This document shows positions 58,536 to 64,000 of a DNA stretch of 64,000 bases, in pieces. The notes under the pieces are model-generated. The model made no database searches and was not told where the DNA came from. It worked only from the letters and a program-made list of their open reading frames with translations. The DNA comes from Brevibacillus_H ginsengisoli (GTDB lineage Bacteria; Bacillota; Bacilli; Brevibacillales; Brevibacillaceae), in NCBI RefSeq assembly GCF_050113715.1, contig NZ_JBNJQR010000001.1:310001-374000 (forward strand). Reading direction: 5' to 3'. The position numbers were made by a program, and so were the translations under genes. The number at the start of each line of letters is the position of its first letter. Position 1 is the first letter of the stretch.

Positions 58536-60314
58536 ATGAAGACGATCAAAGACAAATTAGCGGTTCTGCCGGATAAACCAGGCTGCTACCTGATGAAGAA
58601 CGCGAATGGTGAAATCATATACGTCGGCAAGGCCAAAGTATTGAAAAATCGCGTTCGCTCCTATTTCACAGGCAGTCATGACGGCAAGACGCAGCTGTTG
58701 GTCAGTGAAATTACTGATTTTGAATACATCGTCGTTTCCTCCCCCATTGAAGCTCTGCTTCTGGAGTGTAATTTAATCAAACAATACAATCCGAGATATA
58801 ACGTCTTGCTGAAGGATGACAAGACGTATCCTTACATTAAAATCACTAACGAAGCTCATCCACGACTAGAGATCACACGCAAAGTGCTGAAGGATAAAGC
58901 CAAGTATTTTGGTCCTTATCCGAATGCCGGAGCCGCTCAAGAAGTGAAGAAGCTGTTAGATCGACTCTACCCGTTAAGAAAATGCCAGACGATGCCGAAG
59001 CAGGTTTGTTTGTACTACCATCTAAGTCAGTGTCTTGCTCCCTGCGTATATGAAGTGGACGCGGCACAGAACGAGCGAATCGTCGAGGCAATCGCCAAGT
59101 TTCTTGACGGCGGGCATGAAGAGATGAAAAAAGAGCTGACCGAGCGCATGCACCAAGCAGCGGAAGAGATGGAATTCGAGCGGGCGAAGGAGCTGCGAGA
59201 CCAGATTCGCAATATTGAGGCGGTTATGGAGAAGCAGAAGGTGACCTTTACGGATACGGTGGATCGGGATATTTTTGGCTTTGCTGTGGAGAAGGGCTGG
59301 ATGTGCATTCAGGTCTTCTACATGCGCCAAGGAAAAATGATCCAGCGGGAAACCACGATGTACCCATACTATGGGGATGAGACAGAAGATTTCATGTCGT
59401 TTGTTACCCAGTTTTATTACGATAAACAGCAGGCATTGCCAAGAGAAATTCTTTTGCCGGAACGAAGTGAGGCTGAACTGCTGTCAGAGTGGCTGAATGT
59501 CAAGGTACTGACTCCTAAGCGAGGGAAAAAGCACGAGCTGGTGAAGATGGCCGACGAGAATGCGCGCATCGCTTTGCAGGAGAAATTCGCTTTAATGTCC
59601 AAAGATGAGGCGCGAACTATTCAGGCGGTACACAACCTTGGGCACGTTCTAGGAATAGGGGTAGCCAAGCGGATTGAGGCGTTTGACAACTCCAATATTC
59701 AAGGAGCTGAGCCGGTATCCGCGATGGTTGTCTTTACTGACGGTCGCCCGGATAAGAAGGAATACCGCAAGTTCAAAATAAAAACCGTTGAGGGCCCCGA
59801 CGATTACGGCTCTATGCGGGAGGTCGTGCGCAGGCGCTACACCCGCTTGCTAAAAGAAAATCAACCGCTTCCTGACCTGATTGTCATTGATGGCGGAAAA
59901 GGACAAATATCGGCGGCGATGGACGTGCTCGAGAATGAACTTGGACTTTATATACCCGTCTGTGGTTTGGCGAAGGACGAGAAGCATAAAACGGCACAGC
60001 TGTTGTTTGGAGACCCACCAGAGCCCGTTGATTTAAAGAGGGACAGTTACGAATTCTACTTGTTACAGCGGATACAAGACGAGGTTCACCGCTTTGCGAT
60101 TACCTTCCATCGCCAGTCGCGCGGAAAAACAATGCTGAGCTCCCAATTGGATGAGATTCCGGGAATTGGCGAGAAGCGACGCAAGCTCTTGTTCAAACAT
60201 TTTGGTTCACTCACCAAAATGCGTGAGGCAAGCGTAGAGGATTTCCGGCAAATCGGTATAGGTGACAAGCTGGCGCGAGAGATCATCGAGAAGCTGCGCA
60301 AGCTGGACACCTAA
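58536..60314 (+). CDS. uvrC: Excinuclease ABC subunit C
   Basis: 592 aa from the ATG at 58536 behind GAGGAGGG. It makes the two incisions in nucleotide excision repair. Domains: GIY-YIG nuclease (KPGCYLMKNANGEIIYVGKAKVLKNRVRSYF), a CxxC region (KCQTMPKQVCLYYHLSQCLAPC), UVR domain near 205-240, the RNase H-like C-terminal nuclease (VEGPDDYGSMREVVRRRYTR, LIVIDGGKGQISAA) and two HhH motifs at the end (IPGIGEKRRKLLFKHFGS). The stop codon lies inside a 36-bp palindrome. Confidence 0.97.
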   Translation: MKTIKDKLAVLPDKPGCYLMKNANGEIIYVGKAKVLKNRVRSYFTGSHDGKTQLLVSEITDFEYIVVSSPIEALLLECNLIKQYNPRYNVLLKDDKTYPYIKITNEAHPRLEITRKVLKDKAKYFGPYPNAGAAQEVKKLLDRLYPLRKCQTMPKQVCLYYHLSQCLAPCVYEVDAAQNERIVEAIAKFLDGGHEEMKKELTERMHQAAEEMEFERAKELRDQIRNIEAVMEKQKVTFTDTVDRDIFGFAVEKGWMCIQVFYMRQGKMIQRETTMYPYYGDETEDFMSFVTQFYYDKQQALPREILLPERSEAELLSEWLNVKVLTPKRGKKHELVKMADENARIALQEKFALMSKDEARTIQAVHNLGHVLGIGVAKRIEAFDNSNIQGAEPVSAMVVFTDGRPDKKEYRKFKIKTVEGPDDYGSMREVVRRRYTRLLKENQPLPDLIVIDGGKGQISAAMDVLENELGLYIPVCGLAKDEKHKTAQLLFGDPPEPVDLKRDSYEFYLLQRIQDEVHRFAITFHRQSRGKTMLSSQLDEIPGIGEKRRKLLFKHFGSLTKMREASVEDFRQIGIGDKLAREIIEKLRKLDT

Positions 60315-60340
60315 AACAGTCATGACCGTTTTAGGTGTCC
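60305..60340. repeat. 36-bp near-perfect palindrome over the uvrC stop
   Basis: GGACACCTAAAACAGTCA and TGACCGTTTTAGGTGTCC pair at 17 of 18 positions with no loop. The TAA stop is in the left arm. No T run follows. ATGACCG in the right arm can instead pair with CGGTCAT at 60347-60353. Confidence 0.8.
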
Positions 60341-60350
60341 GCCATGCGGT

Positions 60351-60387
60351 CATCTCGACTTTAATGAAAAACGTTGAGATGTTTTTT
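60351..60387 (+). terminator. Intrinsic terminator after uvrC
   Basis: CATCTCGAC pairs with GTTGAGATG (one G-U pair), followed by T6. Confidence 0.82.
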
Positions 60388-60400
60388 GCAAAAATAGAGG

Positions 60401-60429
60401 TTGAACATGCCACAAACGCATGCTATAAT
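60401..60429 (+). promoter_or_regulatory. Promoter of the lysC leader
   Basis: TTGAAC (60401-60406), a 17-bp spacer and a perfect TATAAT (60424-60429). The L-box aptamer begins about 40 bp later. Confidence 0.82.
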
Positions 60430-60470
60430 CCAAAACAATTAAATAAGTAACCTCACTTCCCATAACTGGA

Positions 60471-60753
60471 GTGAGGTAGAGGCGCGAAAACCAAGAGTAC
60501 CCCCCGAAGATGCGGGCATTAGCAGGGTGTGGGAAAGGGGAATTCGCCGAAGTGCAACAGGCGGCCCGATGCTTGTTGTGCTGGGTCTGTGTTGAAGAAG
60601 CACAGAACTGTCAACGCTGTATCAAATCCTAATACAACGTTGGAGAGCTATCTCACAGAGGATGAAGGACTTCGTGTATTCACGTGTTGTGAATAATGCG
60701 GAGTTGTTCGCCGACGTGTCCAAGGGAGGGAGGCACTGGTATGTCCATAAGTA
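60471..60753 (+). ncRNA. Lysine riboswitch (L-box) of lysC
   Basis: P1 pairs GAGGTAG (from 60473) with CTATCTC (about 60649-60655). Conserved core bases are present: GTAGAGGCGCG, AGAGTAC, GGGGAATTCGCCGAAG, CTGGGTCTGT, AACTGTCAACGC and TTGGAGAGCTATC. A competing hairpin CCTCACT/AGTGAGG (60451-60477) could invade P1. Between aptamer and terminator is an extra structured stretch (60668-60720) with TATTCAC/GTGAATA. Lysine binding should favour the terminator at 60754. Confidence 0.9.
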
Positions 60754-60790
60754 GGGCAACGACAGGTCTAACCTTGTTGTTGCCTTTTTT
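60754..60790 (+). terminator. Lysine-riboswitch-controlled terminator
   Basis: GGCAACGACAGG pairs with CCTTGTTGTTGCC, followed by T6. It lies 107 bp before the lysC start; nothing else is visible in that last stretch except the GGGGAGAG ribosome site. Confidence 0.88.
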
Positions 60791-60896
60791 GTTTAGGTCA
60801 TCAACCGAAAATATTGCGTGAATAATAAATAAGCTTACGTGGAAGTTATGGTATCAGGATAGGATCAGTGATTATTCGATAGGGGAGAGAAACCAG

Positions 60897-62138
60897 ATGG
60901 GATTGATCGTGCAAAAATACGGAGGAACCTCAGTTGGAACGATTGAACGGATTATGCGGGTAGCAGACCGGATTATTGAGACGAAAGAGCAAGGAAATGA
61001 CGTCGTAGTTGTTGTGTCCGCGATGGGCAAATCCACCGATGTGTTGGTTGACATGGCGAAACAAATCAGTGAACAGCCACCGGCCCGTGAGCTGGACATG
61101 CTGCTGACAACGGGTGAACAGGTATCGATCGCGCTGCTCGCGATGGCATTGGAGAGCAAAGGTCATGCGGCGGTTTCGATGACCGGATGGCAGGCGGGGA
61201 TTATGACAGATTCCGTACACTCCAAAGCCCGTATCCAAGACATTGATAATCAGCGAATTCGAGAGGCGATTAGCCAAGGGCGCATCGTGATCGTGGCCGG
61301 GTTTCAAGGAATTACGGAAGCAGGAGAGATAACGACATTAGGTCGAGGTGGATCCGACACGACGGCTGTCGCGCTGGCTGCCAGTCTGGAAGCGAATAAG
61401 TGCGAGATTTTTACGGATGTGTCTGGTGTATTTACAGCTGACCCAAGAGTTGTTAAATCAGCTCAAAAGCTGGACAGTATCTCCTATGATGAAATGCTGG
61501 AGCTGGCAAATCTCGGTGCAGGCGTGCTTCATCCACGCTCCGTGGAGACAGCGAAAAAATATAAAGTGCGTTTAGTCGTACGTTCTAGCTTTACGAATGA
61601 AGAGGGTACTTATGTGGAGGAGGGTTCGTCAATGGAAACAGGAAGAGTGGTAAGCGGTGTTGCGCATGACGAGGACGTTGCCAAGATTACGGTTGTCGGC
61701 ATGCCGGCCAAAGTAGGAACATTATCCCTTTTATTCAACACATTGGCTTGTGCTCAAGTGAATGTCGATATCATTATTCAAAGCTCGTATGATGCGGCTG
61801 AAACCAATATTTCCTTTACAGTCTCAGCGGATGATCTGACGCATGCGCTGGAGGTATTAAATCAGAAATCAGCCGAACTAGGGTTTGATTCGGTTGAATA
61901 CGAACAGGGATTAACCAAAGTCTCGATTGTAGGCGCGGGCATGGTGACCAATCCAGGTGTGGCAGCGGAGATGTTCAGACAGCTGGCGGAGCAACAGATT
62001 TCGATTAAAATGGTCTCCACTTCAGATATCAAAATCTCCTGCGTCATCCCAGCAGAGTTCACTGGGCTTGCGGTGACCACATTGCACACAGCCTTTGGCC
62101 TGGATGTGGAAGAAGCTGCTGTGGTACACGGAATGTAA
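60897..62138 (+). CDS. lysC: Aspartokinase, lysine-regulated
   Basis: 413 aa behind GGGGAGAG. It phosphorylates aspartate at the head of the lysine, methionine and threonine pathway. The kinase domain has VQKYGGTSVGTIERI at the start, TTLGRGGSDTTAVALAASLEA and CEIFTDVSGVFTADPR. Two ACT domains follow from about residue 265 (ITVVGMPAKVGTLSLLFNTLA and VSIVGAGMVTNPGVAAEMFRQLAEQQI). As in B. subtilis, an internal in-frame start at codon 246 with a strong ribosome site would give a separate beta subunit. Expression is controlled by the L-box; metX follows with its own promoter. Confidence 0.97.
   Translation: MGLIVQKYGGTSVGTIERIMRVADRIIETKEQGNDVVVVVSAMGKSTDVLVDMAKQISEQPPARELDMLLTTGEQVSIALLAMALESKGHAAVSMTGWQAGIMTDSVHSKARIQDIDNQRIREAISQGRIVIVAGFQGITEAGEITTLGRGGSDTTAVALAASLEANKCEIFTDVSGVFTADPRVVKSAQKLDSISYDEMLELANLGAGVLHPRSVETAKKYKVRLVVRSSFTNEEGTYVEEGSSMETGRVVSGVAHDEDVAKITVVGMPAKVGTLSLLFNTLACAQVNVDIIIQSSYDAAETNISFTVSADDLTHALEVLNQKSAELGFDSVEYEQGLTKVSIVGAGMVTNPGVAAEMFRQLAEQQISIKMVSTSDIKISCVIPAEFTGLAVTTLHTAFGLDVEEAAVVHGM
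61616..61634 (+). promoter_or_regulatory. Internal ribosome site and start for the LysC beta subunit
   Basis: GGAGGAGGG at 61616-61624, 7 nt before an in-frame ATG at 61632 (codon 246). Translation from there gives a 168-aa ACT-domain chain ending at 62138. B. subtilis aspartokinase II makes its beta subunit in the same way and at the same codon number. Confidence 0.85.
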
Positions 62139-62181
62139 GAGAACACACACAAAGAAGACTGGAAGAAGCTCGTGTTAGATA

Positions 62182-62211
62182 TTGACACTTTCCTCTTCCA
62201 AATCGTATGAT
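62182..62211 (+). promoter_or_regulatory. Promoter of metX
   Basis: A perfect TTGACA (62182-62187), an 18-bp spacer and TATGAT (62206-62211), 20 bp before the SAM aptamer. Confidence 0.8.
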
Positions 62212-62230
62212 GAATGAAATAATATGGATT

Positions 62231-62357
62231 CTCTTATCGAGAGTGGTGGAGGGACTGGCCCGATGAAGCCCGGCAACCCCGCAGTAGCGGAGAGGTGCTA
62301 AATCCAGCAGACGCGCGACGCAGAAGAACTGCAATGGACGCGTTTGGAAGATAAGAG
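62231..62357 (+). ncRNA. SAM-I riboswitch (S-box) of metX
   Basis: P1 is a perfect 8-bp CTCTTATC (62231-62238) / GATAAGAG (62350-62357). The core has GAGAGTGGTGGAGGGACTGG, CCCGATGAAGCCCGGCAACC, GAGAGGTGCTAAATCC and the P4 stem. SAM binding should stabilise P1 and allow the terminator at 62382 to form. Confidence 0.95.
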
Positions 62358-62381
62358 CGGGTATCTGTCTATTCAGAAATC

Positions 62382-62412
62382 AACCCCTCTTCTCTTCGAA
62401 GAGGGGTTTTTA
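62382..62412 (+). terminator. SAM-riboswitch-controlled terminator
   Basis: AACCCCTCTT pairs perfectly with AAGAGGGGTT, followed by T residues. Confidence 0.92.
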
Positions 62413-62413
62413 C

Positions 62414-62457
62414 CATTTGCGTAAGCCCGCTAGAGAGGTGAGGGACGAATTCTTTTC
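62414..62457 (+). repeat. Internally deleted copy of the structured repeat
   Basis: CATTTGCGTAAGCCCGCTAG and the following AGA match the linker of copies A-C. After a 3-base junction, GAGGGACGAATTCTTTTC matches the right arm of stem II. Hairpin I, the left arm and the centre are missing. It lies between the SAM-regulated terminator and metX, and GACGAA/TTCGTC now forms a new small hairpin upstream of the metX ribosome site. Confidence 0.7.
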
Positions 62458-62482
62458 GTCGGATAGTAAGGGGGAAAGCGTT

Positions 62483-63556
62483 GTGCAAAAAGCATTCATT
62501 GGAGATTTGCAGCTGGAATCGGGGGAAGTCCTTAAGCAAGTGGAGATCGGCTATCAGACGTATGGTACCTATGATCCCAACCGTGATAACGCGATTCTAG
62601 TTTGCCACGCTCTAACGGGAGACGTATATGCTGTAGGTGACGGGAGTCGTCCAGGCTGGTGGGAAGGACTTATAGGGCCCGACATGCCGATTGATACAAA
62701 CGAATACTTCGTCATTTGCAGCAATGTTCTCGGTGGATGCTACGGCTCTACGGGGCCAGCCAGCTTGAATCCTGAGACGAATCGCCCGTATGGTTCCAGC
62801 TTCCCGATGGTCACGATCCGCGACATGGTGCGAGCGCAACGATGTTTACTGAGTGAGCTCGGTGTTCACCATCTGTATGCGGTAATGGGTGGCTCCATGG
62901 GTGGAATGCAGGTGTACGAATGGGCAGTTGAATTCCCGGAGATGATGAATCTGGTCATCCCCATCGCTACTTGTTCCCGTCTCTCGGCTATTGCCATCGC
63001 CTATAATGATGTCGGCAGGCAGGCGATCAAGAACGATCCCGAATGGAACGGCGGAGACTATTACCCGGGCGCAGGGCCATCTAAGGGCCTTGCGGTTGCC
63101 AGGATGCTTGGGATGATAACCTATCGGACGGCTGAATTATTTGAAGAGCGCTTCGGGCGCAGCTTCAAGCAAGAATCAGAGAATCACGCGTTGGATATTA
63201 CCTTCCAAATCGAAAGCTATTTGCGCTATCAAGGGGAGAAGTTGGTCGAACGTTTTGACGCCAATTCCTATCTCGCCCTGCTGCGGGCAATGGACTCTCA
63301 CGATATCGGCAGAGGACGTGGCGGTGCAGAGCATGCCATCTCCCGTATTCGAGCTACGGTACTTATGATCGGGATTACCGATGATCTCTTGTACCCGCTA
63401 GAGCATCAAAAGGAAATGGCCAATCTGATGCGCCAGAATGGTGTGGAAGTTGAATTTCATACACTTGAATCCAAATTCGGGCATGACGCTTTTTTGGTGG
63501 AGTTTTCTCGTATGGGGCGGATTGTCACACCGTACGTCAAGAAAGTAAGATCGTGA
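62483..63556 (+). CDS. metX: Homoserine O-acetyltransferase MetX
   Basis: 357 aa from a GTG at 62483 behind AAGGGGG; a reading from 62417 would translate through the repeat relic and is unlikely. It acetylates homoserine for methionine synthesis. Alpha/beta hydrolase fold: catalytic Ser138 in MGGSMGGMQVYEWA, Asp in IGITDDLLYPLEHQKEM near 302, and His in KFGHDAFLVE near 335. HALTGDVYAVGD and GPASLNPETNRPYGSSFP are MetX signatures. Control is by the SAM-I riboswitch. Its last 20 bp overlap the convergent DUF2507 gene. Confidence 0.95.
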   Translation: MQKAFIGDLQLESGEVLKQVEIGYQTYGTYDPNRDNAILVCHALTGDVYAVGDGSRPGWWEGLIGPDMPIDTNEYFVICSNVLGGCYGSTGPASLNPETNRPYGSSFPMVTIRDMVRAQRCLLSELGVHHLYAVMGGSMGGMQVYEWAVEFPEMMNLVIPIATCSRLSAIAIAYNDVGRQAIKNDPEWNGGDYYPGAGPSKGLAVARMLGMITYRTAELFEERFGRSFKQESENHALDITFQIESYLRYQGEKLVERFDANSYLALLRAMDSHDIGRGRGGAEHAISRIRATVLMIGITDDLLYPLEHQKEMANLMRQNGVEVEFHTLESKFGHDAFLVEFSRMGRIVTPYVKKVRS

Positions 63557-63956
63557 TCAGGACTTCCGATTGTTTAGAATCCTCTGACTTGACGACTTCC
63601 AGATGGCCTTCCAATTCTTTTTGTAACCATTGGCTAATTGCACCTGCGATGATCCCGCACTCCAGCATTAACGAAGAGGTCAGTCTGTCTACTTCAATAT
63701 GAGAAAATACGGAGTGTGTCAACGAGTAACGAAAGGAATGCTCGGTCTCTTCAAGGAGCTCTAGCTTCCCCAAGCCGAGACGAATGAACGGCAGGATCAG
63801 GTCATCCGCATTTTTTATCGAAATTTGCGATCCCACATCTTTTCCTAACCAGTACAGAATGGGGCCTTCGCTCTCGCCTAAAAGTTTGCGTGTCAAGCAA
63901 TCTCTCAACATATGGAAACCTAGGTACGGCATATTCATTTGCTCCAAATGAGACAT
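63537..63956 (-). CDS. DUF2507 (YslB-like) family protein
   Basis: 139 aa. The V4R-like fold of DUF2507 is indicated by ILYWLGKDVGSQISI, LILPFIRLGLGKLELLEE, FRYSLTHSVFSHIE, and LECGIIAGAISQWLQKELEGHLEVV. Function unknown; in B. subtilis yslB follows lysC and precedes sdhC, so synteny agrees but the strand is reversed here. No strong ribosome site precedes 63956. A Met at codon 9, 9 nt after GGAG, is an alternative start. Confidence 0.8.
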   Translation of the reverse strand: MSHLEQMNMPYLGFHMLRDCLTRKLLGESEGPILYWLGKDVGSQISIKNADDLILPFIRLGLGKLELLEETEHSFRYSLTHSVFSHIEVDRLTSSLMLECGIIAGAISQWLQKELEGHLEVVKSEDSKQSEVLITILLS

Positions 63957-64000
63957 TGTTTGTCCAGAAAATAATGTGTAGAGCGGATCGACTATGCGCA

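Noticed and set aside
62417..62482. Upstream extension of metX from a TTG at 62417
   Set aside because: The extension translates the repeat relic, lacks a ribosome site and adds 22 residues not typical of MetX.

Overview
The window looks like a chromosomal segment of an endospore-forming, low-to-mid GC Firmicute (Bacillales in the broad sense). Pointers are an sspI spore-protein gene, T-box, L-box and S-box leader RNAs, a two-start lysC, many TTG and GTG starts behind strong AGGAGG sites, and a csaB gene for S-layer anchoring. An operon for a cbb3-type cytochrome oxidase argues against Bacillus itself and for a Paenibacillaceae/Alicyclobacillaceae-type organism (Brevibacillus, Tumebacillus or Effusibacillus-like). 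That placement is inference. I see no phage, insertion sequence, CRISPR array, tRNA or rRNA.

The backbone follows the Bacillus subtilis order ysdC/sspI - ysgA - pheS - pheT - zapA - mutS2 - yshE - lcfA(fadD) - fadR - fadB - etfB - etfA - trxA - uvrC - lysC - yslB, but it is opened in several places. Between zapA and mutS2 lie larE-larB and a holin-like gene instead of rnhC-cvpA-polX. Between yshE (18.6 kb) and fadD (48.1 kb) lies about 29 kb of accessory DNA. Between fadD and fadR lie an isochorismatase remnant, a Ser/Thr-rich protein and a reversed ccoN-ccoO-cytochrome c operon. A metX gene with its own SAM riboswitch lies between lysC and yslB.

The 29-kb block is dominated by cell-envelope functions: a UDP-ManNAc-type dehydrogenase, two glycosyltransferases, an acyltransferase, an O-antigen ligase/polymerase, two MOP-family flippases, a CapK-like adenylate ligase, a methyltransferase, CsaB pyruvyltransferase and an LCP ligase. 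Together they could build, flip, polymerise, pyruvylate and attach a secondary wall polysaccharide. Mixed in are AT-richer small genes (26.9-30.4 kb), an unknown protein paired with a PspA-like coiled coil, and a PrmA paralogue. From 48 to 57 kb the genes serve fatty-acid activation and beta-oxidation with electron-transfer flavoprotein. A perfect Bacillus-type FadR operator sits at the fadR promoter, in the region shared with the oxidase operon.

The most unusual signal is a family of dispersed, same-orientation, structured intergenic repeats: full copies at 4502-4809, 6086-6351 and 12972-13133, and reduced relics at 58443-58471 and 62414-62457. Each full copy has a 44-45-nt hairpin, a conserved GCGTAAGCC-type linker and a long-range stem whose arms show compensatory base changes between copies. 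Four of the five lie 3' of an identified intrinsic terminator. I do not recognise it as a named family.
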